From: Curtobacterium luteum
GTDB taxonomy: Bacteria > Actinomycetota > Actinomycetes > Actinomycetales > Microbacteriaceae
NCBI RefSeq assembly: GCF_001475545.1
Contig: NZ_LDQC01000039.1
Span: 1 to 60,414 of the forward strand
DNA length: 60,414 nt
Reading direction: 5' to 3'
Position numbers and translations under genes: made by a program. Of the stretch, positions 7,808 to 17,694 are shown piece after piece. The notes beneath the pieces are model-generated. The model did not search any database and was not told where the DNA came from. It saw only the letters and a program-made list of their open reading frames with translations. Within the stretch, counting starts at the first letter, position 1. Each line of letters opens with the position of its first letter.

Positions 7808-9261
7808 CTCGTCCCGCCTTCCGCGTGCACCAGGTCCATGACCGCACCCACCATCACGATGGAGCCGGCCACGAGGACCATCGCGTCCTCGGCGTCCGCC
7901 TCGTCCGCGAGGTCCCGCGCCTCCCGGAGCGCCTGGTCGAGTGCGGGCTCGACCACGACACGGTCCGCGCCGACCTCGTCGACCACGATGCGGGCGAAGG
8001 CGTCGGCATCGAGTGCCCGCTCCCCCGGCGGCTGGGTGACGACGAAGGTCTGCACGGTGTCCTTGAGCGCCCGGACGAACCCGCGGGCGTCCTTGTCCCC
8101 GAGGATCCCGACCACGCCGACGACGTGCTCGGAGGGGAAGGCCACCGGCAGCGCGTCGGCGAGCGCCCTGGCACCGTGCGGGTTGTGCGCGGCGTCGACG
8201 ACGACCACGGGGTCCTGCGCGATGGGCTGGAGGCGACCGGGACTCGTCGCGGCGGCGAGCCCCTCGGAGAGCACGTCCTCGTCGAGCGCCTGCGACCCAC
8301 GCCCGAGGAACGACTCGACGGCGGCGATCGCGACCGCGGCGTTGTGGGCCTGGTGCGCGCCGAACAGCGGCACGAAGAGGTCGTCGTAGGTGCCGGCGAG
8401 TCCCTGCACGCTGACGAGCTGCCCACCGACCGCGGGCGTGTCGCTCGTGACCCGGAACCCGGTGCCCTCGACCGACAGCGTCGACTCGGTGAGCTCCGCG
8501 GCCCGTTCGAGCTCGGCGAGCGCGTCCGGGGTCTGCGCGCTCGACACGACGGCGGAGGACGGCTTGATGATGCCGGACTTCGTGCGGGCGATCTCGGCGA
8601 CGGTGTTGCCGAGCTGTTTCGCGTGGTCCATCGCGATCGGGGTGAACACCGCGACCTGGCTCTGCACGACGTTCGTGGAGTCCCACTCGCCGCCCATGCC
8701 GACCTCGATCACCGCGACGTCGACGGGCGCCTCGGCGAAGCAGGCGAGCGCGAGGACGGTCAGCGCCTCGAAGAACGTCAGCGGCAGCTCGCCCTTGGCG
8801 GTCAGCTCCTGGTCGGTCATCTCGAGGATCGGCGCGATGTCGTCCCAGTTCTCGACGAAGCGGTCCGCGGCGATCGGCTCGCCGTCGATGACGATGCGTT
8901 CCCGGATCGACACCAGGTGCGGGCTCGTCATGAGCCCGGTGCGGAGGCCGTGGGCGCGCACGATGCTCTCCGTCATCCGGGCGGTCGACGTCTTGCCGTT
9001 CGTCCCGGTGACGTGGATCACGGGGTAGGACAGGTGCGGGTCGCCGAGGAGCTCGACCGCGCGACGGGTCGCACTGAGTCGGTGCTCGGGCGCCTGCTCG
9101 CCGATCCGGGCGTACAGGGCCGCCTGGACGCGGCGGACCTCGTCGTCGTCCCCGTCGGCCGGGGACGGGTCGACCGGCGCCGGGCTCGCCGGGCCCGCGG
9201 GGATCGCGATGCCCTCGGCGTCGTACCCGTCCTCGTGCTCGTGCTCGTTCTGGTCACTCAT
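7804..9261 (-). CDS. folC: Folylpolyglutamate synthase / dihydrofolate synthase
   Basis: Mur-ligase-family enzyme that joins glutamate to dihydropteroate or folate with ATP, in the cytoplasm. 485 aa. An acidic 40-residue N-terminal extension precedes the fold. The P-loop is VTGTNGKTS (about 84-92), followed by the [12 protein letters not shown] segment and the Mur-type motif [20 protein letters not shown] marks the C-terminal domain. The ATG overlaps the ileS stop (ATGA), so it is translated by coupling within the ileS operon and comes under the same T-box if that acts on the whole message. Confidence 0.95.
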   Translation of the reverse strand: MSDQNEHEHEDGYDAEGIAIPAGPASPAPVDPSPADGDDDEVRRVQAALYARIGEQAPEHRLSATRRAVELLGDPHLSYPVIHVTGTNGKTSTARMTESIVRAHGLRTGLMTSPHLVSIRERIVIDGEPIAADRFVENWDDIAPILEMTDQELTAKGELPLTFFEALTVLALACFAEAPVDVAVIEVGMGGEWDSTNVVQSQVAVFTPIAMDHAKQLGNTVAEIARTKSGIIKPSSAVVSSAQTPDALAELERAAELTESTLSVEGTGFRVTSDTPAVGGQLVSVQGLAGTYDDLFVPLFGAHQAHNAAVAIAAVESFLGRGSQALDEDVLSEGLAAATSPGRLQPIAQDPVVVVDAAHNPHGARALADALPVAFPSEHVVGVVGILGDKDARGFVRALKDTVQTFVVTQPPGERALDADAFARIVVDEVGADRVVVEPALDQALREARDLADEADAEDAMVLVAGSIVMVGAVMDLVHAEGGTR

Positions 9262-12200
9262 GCGCGTGCCACCTCCACGGACACCTTCGCTGTCTCGCCC
9301 ACGTCGGTGGTCGTCGCGTCCGCGGCGAGCGCGACGATCTCGACGCCCGTGGCGAGGGTCTCCCCCGCGATGAGCTCGCGGTGGGTCCGGACCGCGTCGG
9401 CGGCGTCGTCGGACACCCCCAGCGTCAGGGCGATGCGGTCGCTGACGTCGAGGTCGGCGTCGCGGCGGGCCTGCTGGACGGCACGGACGACGTCGCGCGC
9501 CAGCCCCTCGGCCTCGAGCTCGGGGGTCGTCACCGTGTCGAGGACGACGAAGCCGCCACCGTCGAGGAACGCCACCGCCACCGAGTCGTCGGCCACGGTG
9601 AGGTCGAGCGTGTACTCGCCCTCGACGAGGTCGACGCCACCGACCGTGACGCCGGACTCCGTCGCGACCCAGTCGCCGCGCTTCGCCGCCGGGATCACCT
9701 GCTGGACCTGCTTGCCGATCCGCGGCCCGGCGGCACGGGCGTTGACGGTGAGCTTCCGCTCGATGCCGTACTGCGCCAGGGACTCCTCGGCCTGCTGTTC
9801 GAGCACCACCCGCTTGACGTTCAGCTCGTCGCGGAGGATGTCCGCGAACGGCTCGACCGCCACGGGGTCCGGCACCACGAGCGTCAGCGTCGCGAGCGGC
9901 AGCCGGACGCGCTTGCCGGTGGCCTTGCGGAGCGCGAGGCCCTTCGAGGCGACGTCGCGCACGCGGTCCATCGCGGCGACGAGGGCGTCGTCCGCGGGGA
10001 ACTCGTCGGCCGACGGGAAGTCCTCGAGGTGTACCGACCGGCCGCCGGTGAGGCCCTTCCAGACCTCCTCGCTGACGAGCGGCGCAAGCGGTGCGGCGAC
10101 GCGGGTGAGCGTCTCGAGCACGGTGAAGAGCGTGTCGAATGCCGCCCGGGCCTCGGGGCTCGTCGACGCCCCAGCCCAGAACTTGTCGCGCGAGCGTCGC
10201 ACGTACCAGTTCGTGAGCACGTCGGCGAAGTCGCGGACGGCCTGCGCGGCGAGCGGGGTGTCGAGGGCGTCGAGGTGTGCCGTGACGTCCGCGACGAGCA
10301 CGCGGGTCTTCGCGAGGAGGTACCGGTCGAGCACGTCGGTGCTGTCCGTGCGACGCTGCGCCTGGTACCCCGACTCCCCCGACGCGTTCGCGTAGAGGGT
10401 GAAGAAGTAGTACGTCGACCAGAGCGGGAGCAGGAACTCCCGGACGCCCTGGCGGATCCCCTCTTCCGTGACGACGAGGTTGCCGCCGCGGATCACCGAC
10501 GACGACATGAGGAACCAGCGCATCGCGTCGGCGCCGTCGCGGTCGAAGACCTCGGAGACGTCCGGGTAGTTGCGGAGCGACTTCGACATCTTCTGGCCGT
10601 CCGAGCCGAGCACGATGCCGTGGCTGATGACGTTGCGGAACGCCGGGCGGTCGAACAGCGCGGTCGAGAGCACGTGCATGACGTAGAACCAACCGCGGGT
10701 CTGCCCGATGTACTCGACGATGAAGTCGGCCGGGTTGTGCGCCTCGAACCACTCGCGGTTCTCGAACGGGTAGTGCACCTGCGCGTACGGCATCGACCCG
10801 GAGTCGAACCAGACGTCGAACACGTCCGAGATGCGCCGCATGGTCGACTTCCCGGTCGGGTCGTCGGGGTTCGGCCGGGTCAGCTCGTCGATGAAGGGGC
10901 GGTGCAGGTCGACCTCGCCGTCGGCGTTCAGCGGCAGGCGGCCGAAGTCGCGCTCGATGTCCTCGAGCGAGCCGTAGACGTCCGTGCGCGGGTACGCCGG
11001 GTCGTCCGACTGCCACACCGGGATCGGCGTGCCGAAGTAGCGGTTGCGGGAGACCGACCAGTCGATCGCGTTGCCGACCCACTTGCCGAACTGGCCGTCC
11101 TTGACGTTGTCCGGCACCCAGTTGATCTCCTGGTTGAGCTCGCCCATGCGGTCGCGGAACTCGGTGACGCGGACGAACCACGACGAGACGGCCTTGTAGA
11201 TGAGGGGCTTGCGGCAGCGCCAGCAGTGCGGGTAGCTGTGCTCGTAGGAGGCCTGGCGGAGCAGCCGGCCCGCCTCGCGCACGGCCCTGGTCAGCGGCTT
11301 GTTCGCGTCCGACCAGAGCATGCCCGCCACCTCACCGAACTGCGACGTGAACACACCGCCCTCGTCGAGGGAGAGCACCACGGGGATGCCCGCGGCGGCG
11401 CAGACCTCCTGGTCGTCGGCGCCGTAGGCGGGGGCCTGGTGCACGACGCCCGTGCCCTCGCCCGTCTCGACGTACTCGGCGACCAGGATCCTCCACGCGT
11501 GCTCGTAGCCCTCGGTCCCCTCGAGGAAGTCGAACAGCCGCTCGTACTCGACGCCGTCGAGCTCGGCGCCGACGACCGTGCGGACCACGGCGGCGGCGGC
11601 GTCATCGGCCGACTCGTAGCCGAGGTCCTTCGCGTGGGCTGCCACGGTGTCGGACGCGAGCAGGTAGGTGGCGGAACCGGCGTCGCCACCGTCAGCCGCG
11701 CCTCCAGGCCCTGCCGGGACGACCGCGTACGCGATCGCCGGACCGACCGCGAGGGCGGCGTTCGTCGGGAGCGTCCACGGGGTGGTCGTCCACGCGAGCG
11801 CCCGGACGCCGTCGAGCCCCAGCTCGGAAGCGCGGGTCCCGCGCAGCGGGAACGCGACCGTGACCGACTGGTCCTGCCGGGACTGGTAGACGTCGTCGTC
11901 CATGCGGAGCTCGTGGTTCGACAGCGGCGTCTGGTCGTTCCAGCAGTAGGGCAGGACGCGGAAGCCCTCGTATGCGAGGCCCTTGTCCCAGAGCTGCTTC
12001 CACGCCCAGAGCACGCTCTCCATGAACGTGACGTCGAGGGTCTTGTAGTCGTTCTCGAAGTCGACCCAGCGGGCCTGCCGCGTGACGTACCGCTGCCACT
12101 CGTCGGTGTACTGCAGGACGCTCTTCCTGGCGGCGGCGTTGAACACGTCGACGCCCATCTCGTCGATCTCGTGCTTCTCGGTGATGCCGAGCTGCCGCAT

Positions 12201-12521
12201 CGCCTCGAGCTCGGCGGGCAACCCGTGGGTGTCCCAGCCGAAGCGGCGGTGGACCTGCTTGCCGCGCATGGTCTGGTAGCGCGGGAAGACGTCCTTCGCG
12301 TAACCGGTGAGGAGGTGCCCGTAGTGCGGCAGGCCGTTCGCGAACGGCGGGCCGTCGTAGAACGTCCACTCCGGGCAGCCCTCGCGCTGGTCGACGGACG
12401 CCTGGAACGTGCCGTCGCCCTTCCAGAAGGCGAGGATCCCCTGCTCGACGGCGGGGAAGGACGGCGAGGGCGTGACGCCGGCTGCTGTGTCGTCTGCAGG
12501 ACGGTTGAGAGGGTAGCGCAC
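9258..12521 (-). CDS. ileS: Isoleucine--tRNA ligase
   Basis: Class I aminoacyl-tRNA synthetase charging tRNA-Ile; cytoplasmic. 1087 aa, typical of the long actinobacterial form. HIGH-type motif HYGH at 66-69, KMSKS at about 644-648 ([11 protein letters not shown]), a CP1 editing domain between them, and a C-terminal anticodon-binding region. I chose the GTG at 12521 because AGGAG lies 6 nt upstream; the longer frame from 12596 would read through the T-box leader. A loop of the editing domain (around residues 270-280, [12 protein letters not shown]) is encoded by an exact 15-bp copy of the dispersed repeat (11696-11710). First gene of an operon with folC, DUF4233, ndk and a dsbA-like gene. Confidence 0.97.
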   Translation of the reverse strand: MRYPLNRPADDTAAGVTPSPSFPAVEQGILAFWKGDGTFQASVDQREGCPEWTFYDGPPFANGLPHYGHLLTGYAKDVFPRYQTMRGKQVHRRFGWDTHGLPAELEAMRQLGITEKHEIDEMGVDVFNAAARKSVLQYTDEWQRYVTRQARWVDFENDYKTLDVTFMESVLWAWKQLWDKGLAYEGFRVLPYCWNDQTPLSNHELRMDDDVYQSRQDQSVTVAFPLRGTRASELGLDGVRALAWTTTPWTLPTNAALAVGPAIAYAVVPAGPGGAADGGDAGSATYLLASDTVAAHAKDLGYESADDAAAAVVRTVVGAELDGVEYERLFDFLEGTEGYEHAWRILVAEYVETGEGTGVVHQAPAYGADDQEVCAAAGIPVVLSLDEGGVFTSQFGEVAGMLWSDANKPLTRAVREAGRLLRQASYEHSYPHCWRCRKPLIYKAVSSWFVRVTEFRDRMGELNQEINWVPDNVKDGQFGKWVGNAIDWSVSRNRYFGTPIPVWQSDDPAYPRTDVYGSLEDIERDFGRLPLNADGEVDLHRPFIDELTRPNPDDPTGKSTMRRISDVFDVWFDSGSMPYAQVHYPFENREWFEAHNPADFIVEYIGQTRGWFYVMHVLSTALFDRPAFRNVISHGIVLGSDGQKMSKSLRNYPDVSEVFDRDGADAMRWFLMSSSVIRGGNLVVTEEGIRQGVREFLLPLWSTYYFFTLYANASGESGYQAQRRTDSTDVLDRYLLAKTRVLVADVTAHLDALDTPLAAQAVRDFADVLTNWYVRRSRDKFWAGASTSPEARAAFDTLFTVLETLTRVAAPLAPLVSEEVWKGLTGGRSVHLEDFPSADEFPADDALVAAMDRVRDVASKGLALRKATGKRVRLPLATLTLVVPDPVAVEPFADILRDELNVKRVVLEQQAEESLAQYGIERKLTVNARAAGPRIGKQVQQVIPAAKRGDWVATESGVTVGGVDLVEGEYTLDLTVADDSVAVAFLDGGGFVVLDTVTTPELEAEGLARDVVRAVQQARRDADLDVSDRIALTLGVSDDAADAVRTHRELIAGETLATGVEIVALAADATTTDVGETAKVSVEVARA
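11696..11710 (-). repeat. GGCCTGGAGGCGCGG element copy inside ileS
   Basis: Exact 15-bp copy of the dispersed element, lying in codons of a Gly/Ala-rich loop of the editing domain. Confidence 0.6.
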
Positions 12522-12735
12522 CGTGGGCTCCTGTGGGTCGGTTCGTCTCCACGAGGACGGAGCGTGCTCCGCGGTACCACCTCGCTTGCCGGACACTGCT
12601 CGCGCTGCGCCCGACCGCTCGTTCGCCGGAGAGGGGTGCGGTCCGGTCCGCCCGGGTCTACTGCCGGCCGTCGGTCGTGCCGACTGCCGGGTTCTTCCGG
12701 AGGCTCCCCGGTGATGGCCGGTTCGACGCCTGCTG
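12522..12735 (-). promoter_or_regulatory. T-box riboswitch (tRNA-Ile) controlling ileS translation
   Basis: The canonical T-box AGGTGGTACCGCG is present exactly (complement of 12570-12582). About 130 nt upstream, an AUC isoleucine codon (complement of 12713-12715) sits between short complementary flanks (CCGG and CCGG-like), the right place for a specifier in the ultrashort stem I of actinobacterial ileS T-boxes; CCTCCGGAAGAACCCGG follows, as in stem II of that class. Downstream, TCCTCGTGG (complement of 12549-12557) can pair with the Shine-Dalgarno segment CCACAGGA (complement of 12529-12536) with one bulged base. That predicts a translational switch: uncharged tRNA-Ile frees the ribosome binding site. 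No terminator with a U-run is seen. Family knowledge plus visible motifs; the exact folding is inferred. Confidence 0.88.
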
Positions 12736-12769
12736 GGACGAGTCTACCCGAGCGGAGCATGCTGGAGCG

Positions 12770-13807
12770 ATGCCCTCCTCCGATGAGCCCGAGCGCCCCG
12801 AATCGCTCCTCACCGTCATCATCGCGTTCGCCGCGAACCTGCTCGTCGCGATCGCCAAGACGGTCGCCTCGCTGCTCTCCGGGTCGGCGTCCATGACCGC
12901 CGAGGCCGCGCACTCCTGGGCGGACACCGGCAACGAGGTCTTCCTGCTGGTGGCGGAACGACGCGGCGCCAAGCCGCGGGACACGAAGCACCCGCTCGGC
13001 TACGGTCGCGAGACCTACATCTGGTCGATGTTCGCCGCGTTCGGCCTGTTCACCGCGGGCGCCGTCGTGTCGATCTGGCACGGCATCACCGAACTCGGTG
13101 AGACCGGGCCGGCCGAGGACCTGCTGCTGAACTACCTCGTGCTCGGCGTCGCGTTCCTGCTCGAGGGAACGAGCTTCGTGCAGGCGTACCGGCAGGCACA
13201 CGGTGCCGCCACGAAGCGCCGCGTCCCGGTGCTCCGCCACGTGCTGCAGTCGTCGAACCCGACGCTCCGGGCAGTGTTCGCGGAGGACGCCGCCGCGCTC
13301 ATCGGCCTCGTGATCGCGTTCCTCGGCGTCTTCCTGCACCAGGTCACCGGACTCGCCGTGTTCGACGCGATCGGCTCCATCGCGGTCGGGCTGCTGCTCG
13401 GTGTCGTGGCCATCGTGCTCATCGAGCGCAACCGACGATTCCTGGTCGGCGAGGCCACCTCCCCGGAGCTCGAGGACGCGGTGCTCACCGAGCTGCTGCG
13501 CCGTGACGAGGTCGAGCGGGTCACGTACCTGCACCTCGAGTTCGTCGGGCCGTCGCGGGTGTTCCTGGTGGCCGCGGTCGACCTGACCGGGAACGAGGAC
13601 GAGGACCACGTGGCCGTGCGGCTGCGCCGGGTCGAGGCGTCGTTGGAGGAGAGCCGGTACATCGAGGAGGCCGTGCTGACGCTGAGCATCCCCGGGGACG
13701 ACTCGCTCGCCGCCCGTGGGAACGGCAAGGTGCCGGCGACCGTACGGGACGGCACGGTCGAGGACGTCGCGGCGGGCGGCGCCGGGACGCTGCGGACCGA
13801 GCGGTAG
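12770..13807 (+). CDS. Cation diffusion facilitator (CDF) family transporter
   Basis: Membrane cation/proton antiporter, likely exporting Zn2+, Fe2+ or Mn2+. 345 aa with six hydrophobic helices and a C-terminal cytoplasmic domain. Helix 2 carries HSWADTGNEV (His and Asp of the metal site) and helix 5 carries EDAAALIGLVIAFLG (the second acidic pair). GGAG lies 4 nt before the ATG at 12770. The long frame from 12533 was rejected because it would run through the ileS T-box. It is divergent from ileS, with about 30 bp between the leader and this start. Metal specificity cannot be read from the sequence. Confidence 0.9.
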   Translation: MPSSDEPERPESLLTVIIAFAANLLVAIAKTVASLLSGSASMTAEAAHSWADTGNEVFLLVAERRGAKPRDTKHPLGYGRETYIWSMFAAFGLFTAGAVVSIWHGITELGETGPAEDLLLNYLVLGVAFLLEGTSFVQAYRQAHGAATKRRVPVLRHVLQSSNPTLRAVFAEDAAALIGLVIAFLGVFLHQVTGLAVFDAIGSIAVGLLLGVVAIVLIERNRRFLVGEATSPELEDAVLTELLRRDEVERVTYLHLEFVGPSRVFLVAAVDLTGNEDEDHVAVRLRRVEASLEESRYIEEAVLTLSIPGDDSLAARGNGKVPATVRDGTVEDVAAGGAGTLRTER

Positions 13808-13856
13808 GCGCGACCGAGCGAGCACGTGGCGGCCGTCGCGCACCGAGCGGAACGCG

Positions 13857-15410
13857 TCAGGGACCGGACGGGGTGACGAGCGTCGCGGTGTCACCCTCCG
13901 CGTGGAGGAGGGCGTCGCCACGGACGACCCACACCCGCAGGAAGTCGACCCGGAACGTCCGGAACCGCTGCGGCTCGTCGACGAGCAGGCGCTGCACCGC
14001 GGGGTTCATCGGGAAGCGCGAGTCCGTGGCCTCGACCACGACCCCGAAGTCGCCGTGGGGCAGCTCCGCCGGGGCCGCGCGGTTCCCGGTGAATGTCAGG
14101 AACGATGCCTGGGCCGCTCCGGCGACGAGGATGCGGTCACCCGCCGGCACCCCCTCGGCGGCGAGCGCCGGGGCGAGCCGGGGGAAGCCGGTGACACGGC
14201 TCTCGGCGACGGTCCGGACGAGGACGGCCGCAGGCAGGAGCGTGACCGCGACCAGGACGACCGCGACCACGGTGGTCCCGGGTGGGCGCAGCCGCGCTGT
14301 GCGCACGACCCCGGTCGCGGCGAGGGCGATCGCCCACGGCATCCACGCCTGGTAGTAGTGCGGGAGCGAGACGTTCGACGTGCAGTAGAACACCACGAGC
14401 GACCCGAGCGCGATGGCGAGGACCGCCACGAGCCGGTCGGGTCGGACCACCAGCGCGGCGACGATCCCGACCACGAGCACCGCGACCGTGGGCCAGCCGA
14501 CACCGTCGACGACCCGGACGAAGTTCGCCCACCACGGCGCCAGCTCGTACCGCTGCCCGAGCAGCGTGATCTCGTGGCCGTCCGTGTCGTGTGCGCTCTG
14601 GAACGCGAGCATGTAGTCGATCGCACGCAGGCCACCGACGGGGAGGTACACGGCGACGAAGACGACGGCGAACCCGAGTACCGCGGCCGCTCCCCCGGTC
14701 GCGTAGGCCCGCCACCGCCGGAACAGCGCCGGCAGCGTCACGATCGCGAGGACGACGACGGCGGTCGAGACCTTCGACGTGACGGACAGGGCGAGGAGCA
14801 CGCCGGACAGCGCCCACCACCCGGTGCCGGTCCACCATCGTCGTTCCCCCGGGCCGCCGCGGGTGGCGGCGTGCCAGGCCACGGCGACGGCGGCGACCGC
14901 GAAGCACGTCATCACCGGCTCGAGGAGCGCCAGTCGGTCGATCCGCGCGGCTGCTCCGGAGGCCACGTCCGCCCAGGTCGGCGAGTCGGACCGCGGGGTC
15001 AGCCACCACCAGCCGGCGGCGAGCAGCGCACCCCAGGGGCCGATCGGGCGGCGCAGCCAGACGAAGAGGACGAGTCCGGTGGCGAACGACGCGAGCGCGG
15101 CCACCAGTCGTGCCGCCGGGACACCGACGCCGAGCACGAGCTCGGCGGCGCCGAACAGGTACTTCGCCGTGGGCGGGTGCTCGAGGTTGGCCGTGAAGAG
15201 TCCGTGCACGTACTGCCAGCCGGCGCCGGTGTACGTGAACTCGTCCGTGTGCGGCGTCTGCCGTCCGAGGTGCCAGAAGGCCACGAAGGCACCGAGCAGG
15301 GCGACGAGGACGAACGCCGTGGCCAGGAGACCGCGGCGCACCGGTGCACCACCGCGGCGGCCACGGCCCGGCCCCTGGCGGACGTCGGGATCGAGCACAC
15401 TGCTGGTCAC
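13857..15410 (-). CDS. GT-C family glycosyltransferase (ArnT/PMT-like)
   Basis: Polytopic membrane glycosyltransferase that would use a polyprenyl-phosphate sugar donor, probably for cell-envelope glycans or protein mannosylation. 517 aa with about 11-12 hydrophobic helices. The first periplasmic loop holds the GT-C acidic motif TDEFTYTGAGWQYV and then EHPPTAKYLFG, as in the PMT_2 group. A short soluble C-terminal region follows. The GTG at 15410 gives a basic N-terminus directly before helix 1; the longer frame from 15605 adds an Arg-rich segment that does not look coding. It follows a second GT-C gene by 68 bp on the same strand. Acceptor and donor are unknown. Confidence 0.8.
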   Translation of the reverse strand: MTSSVLDPDVRQGPGRGRRGGAPVRRGLLATAFVLVALLGAFVAFWHLGRQTPHTDEFTYTGAGWQYVHGLFTANLEHPPTAKYLFGAAELVLGVGVPAARLVAALASFATGLVLFVWLRRPIGPWGALLAAGWWWLTPRSDSPTWADVASGAAARIDRLALLEPVMTCFAVAAVAVAWHAATRGGPGERRWWTGTGWWALSGVLLALSVTSKVSTAVVVLAIVTLPALFRRWRAYATGGAAAVLGFAVVFVAVYLPVGGLRAIDYMLAFQSAHDTDGHEITLLGQRYELAPWWANFVRVVDGVGWPTVAVLVVGIVAALVVRPDRLVAVLAIALGSLVVFYCTSNVSLPHYYQAWMPWAIALAATGVVRTARLRPPGTTVVAVVLVAVTLLPAAVLVRTVAESRVTGFPRLAPALAAEGVPAGDRILVAGAAQASFLTFTGNRAAPAELPHGDFGVVVEATDSRFPMNPAVQRLLVDEPQRFRTFRVDFLRVWVVRGDALLHAEGDTATLVTPSGP

Positions 15411-15478
15411 GGTCCCCGAGCGTACGGGACCGGGTGGGACTGCCCTGGTGACGCGGTGCCCACAGCCCGCGGGTTCGT

Positions 15479-17029
15479 TCAGGACCGAGCCATCACCACC
15501 ACGAGCACCCCACCGGCACGGTGGCGCTCGACGACGTGCCAGCCGCGGTGCTCGAGCCCGGCGAGTGGGATCCGCGGCTGGTCGCGGCTCTCGACCCCGA
15601 CCCACCAGACCCGGTCGACTCCGTCGGTCGGCACCGCGGGGTCGTCCACCGGGAGCCGCTCGGCCCAGAGCTCGCCGATCGCGACGGCCGGACGGGTCAC
15701 CGTGAGGTCGCGCATGCCGCGGAAGGCATCGGGGTAGGTCGTCGCGATGAACTCCGTCGTGCGGTTCGCGTGCCCGGGCAGGGGCCCGTGGAAGACGCCG
15801 TCCCGGGTGCCCGCCGGCTCCGCGGCACGCTCACGGGCGACCAACGCGGCGACCTCGTCCCAGCGCGCACCCTGCTTCGCGCCCGGGTCCCGCTGGTGCT
15901 GCCACCGGGGGAACGCGAGCACCACGGCGAGCGCGACCCCGAGCACGCCGACGACCTTCCACCGGACGCAGACGAGGCCGAGCGCGATGAGGATCGCGAC
16001 GGCCGGAGCGCAGAACGTGAAGTAGCGCCCGATGTACAGGGGCCGGACGAGGAGCGAGACGACGACGACGACGACGGTCGGGACGACGACGATCGGCAGC
16101 AGCAGTTCGACGAGCGGCAGTCGGGTCCGGAGGCGCGGGACCGCGACGGCGCTGACGACCGCCACGACCGCGGTCACCGCGAACAGGACCGCGAGCGGTA
16201 CCGTCCCGCCGAACCACTGCTTGGTCGCGACGGCCTCGAGTGTCGTGCGGTCCAGCACGAGCGGGCCGAGGAAGTAGAGCTGCTTCGCCGCCTCCCCCGA
16301 GGTCAGGCGGACGAAGGGCAGCAGGACGAGCGCGGACAGGACCGCGGCGGCGAGCCAGGACACCGCGGGCCGGAGCGCCGCGGCCCACCCCTGCCGACGC
16401 CACCGGCGCACCGCCCAGACGAGGACGGTGATCCCGTGTGCGGCGAGGGACAGCGCCGTGTACAGGAACAGGAACGCCCCGAACAGGGTCACCGCGACGT
16501 AGCCGACCCACCACAGCCAGGCCCGCGGTGCCCGTCGGTCCGTGCGCTCGACGGCGACGCAGAGCACGAGCATCGCGGCGACCGCCGTCGCGGTGGTCCA
16601 GGCGTACGACCGGCCGTCCGCGCCGACGAAGGTCACGCGCGGCAGGACGGCGAAGACCAGCCCGGCGACGATGCCGGCCCACGTCCCCGCGAACCGACGC
16701 GTGAGGAACACCGTGAGCGCAGCGGCAAGCCCGACCCCGACGGCGCTCGGCAGCCGGAGCGTGAAGGGGCTGTACGGCACCACCTGGAACCAGAGGTGCA
16801 CGGCGGCGTAGTACAGGCCGTGCACGGCGTCGACGTTCTGCACCATGTGCCAGAGCTGCGGCAACGTCCGGTTCGCCGCGCTCATGGTCGCGGCCTCGTC
16901 GACCCACGCGGACGGCACCCACGACCCGGTCACGGAAACGAGCGCGGCCACGAGTCCGACGAGCGTCGCCGCGAGCCCGCCGGTGCGACGCTGGTCGCCG
17001 GGTTCGGCCGGGGGCACGGATCGGGGCAT
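15479..17029 (-). CDS. GT-C family glycosyltransferase (mannosyltransferase-like)
   Basis: 516 aa polytopic membrane protein with about 11 helices. The acidic motif VDEAATMSAANRTLPQLW sits in the first external loop and is followed by DAVHGLYYAAVHLW, a pattern of actinobacterial mannosyltransferases. The C-terminal 120 residues are soluble (ARWDEVAALVARE onward). The start at 17029 was chosen because it comes just before the first helix; the track from 17161 would overlap the TetR gene. It lies 16 bp after the TetR gene on the same strand and precedes the second glycosyltransferase, so the three genes look like one transcription unit. The substrate is unknown. Confidence 0.8.
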   Translation of the reverse strand: MPRSVPPAEPGDQRRTGGLAATLVGLVAALVSVTGSWVPSAWVDEAATMSAANRTLPQLWHMVQNVDAVHGLYYAAVHLWFQVVPYSPFTLRLPSAVGVGLAAALTVFLTRRFAGTWAGIVAGLVFAVLPRVTFVGADGRSYAWTTATAVAAMLVLCVAVERTDRRAPRAWLWWVGYVAVTLFGAFLFLYTALSLAAHGITVLVWAVRRWRRQGWAAALRPAVSWLAAAVLSALVLLPFVRLTSGEAAKQLYFLGPLVLDRTTLEAVATKQWFGGTVPLAVLFAVTAVVAVVSAVAVPRLRTRLPLVELLLPIVVVPTVVVVVVSLLVRPLYIGRYFTFCAPAVAILIALGLVCVRWKVVGVLGVALAVVLAFPRWQHQRDPGAKQGARWDEVAALVARERAAEPAGTRDGVFHGPLPGHANRTTEFIATTYPDAFRGMRDLTVTRPAVAIGELWAERLPVDDPAVPTDGVDRVWWVGVESRDQPRIPLAGLEHRGWHVVERHRAGGVLVVVMARS

Positions 17030-17045
17030 CCCGCGACAGTACCGG

Positions 17046-17663
17046 TCAGGCGGCGTCGAGGCCGTCCGCGACGGGCGTGAGCGCCGCGGCGACGTACTCG
17101 ACGAGCGGACCCCGGCCGACCCCGTCACCGACCCAGACACCGAACGCCGCGGCGGCGGCACCGAGCAGGGCCCCGGAGACGGTCTGCGGCCACAGGGCGC
17201 CCGGACGGTCGCCCGTCCGCCCGGCGACGAACGCCGCGACCGCCCCGTGCTGCTGCATCACCCGCGCCGCGACGCTCGCCACGAGCTCGGGCCCGATCCC
17301 CATCACCTCGGCCTGCGCGACCGCCCACGGCACCCGGTCCGGGTCGTGCTGTCGTGCCGCGGCCAGGAGCGCGTCCTCGACGGCGCGCACCGGACTCGGC
17401 TCGGCGGAGGCGTCGAGGAGCGCCGGGATCGCCGCGACCGCGGCATCGAGTTCGAGCCACATGACGTCGGACTTCGCGGCGAAGTAGTTGAAGAACGTCG
17501 CGCGGCTCACCCCGGCACGTGCGGCGATCTGGTCGACGGTGGTCCGGCCGTACCCCTGCTCGAGGAAGAGTTCGGCCGCCGCGTCGGCGAGGACCTCGGC
17601 GCTGGAGCGGCGTGGCCGGCCTCCGCGGCGAGCGCGCGCGTCGTCGCCGTGCTCGAGGTCCAT
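17046..17663 (-). CDS. TetR family transcriptional regulator
   Basis: 205 aa one-component repressor. N-terminal helix-turn-helix at about residues 20-65 (TTVDQIAARAGVSRATFFNYF), then an all-helical ligand-binding domain. Only 31 bp separate its ATG from the divergent ABC binding-protein gene at 17695, so a single operator there could control both. It also leads the two glycosyltransferase genes. The effector is unknown. Confidence 0.92.
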   Translation of the reverse strand: MDLEHGDDARARRGGRPRRSSAEVLADAAAELFLEQGYGRTTVDQIAARAGVSRATFFNYFAAKSDVMWLELDAAVAAIPALLDASAEPSPVRAVEDALLAAARQHDPDRVPWAVAQAEVMGIGPELVASVAARVMQQHGAVAAFVAGRTGDRPGALWPQTVSGALLGAAAAAFGVWVGDGVGRGPLVEYVAAALTPVADGLDAA

Positions 17664-17694
17664 GCGCCCAGTAAACCGCTAGACTCGACCAGTC

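Noticed and set aside
12533-12769. N-terminal extension of the CDF transporter
   Set aside because: It would translate the antisense of the ileS T-box; the ATG at 12770 has a Shine-Dalgarno sequence.
9381-12896. Long plus-strand open frame (1171 codons) opposite ileS
   Set aside because: Shadow of ileS and its T-box leader; composition is Arg/Val/Gly/Asp-rich with no recognisable fold.
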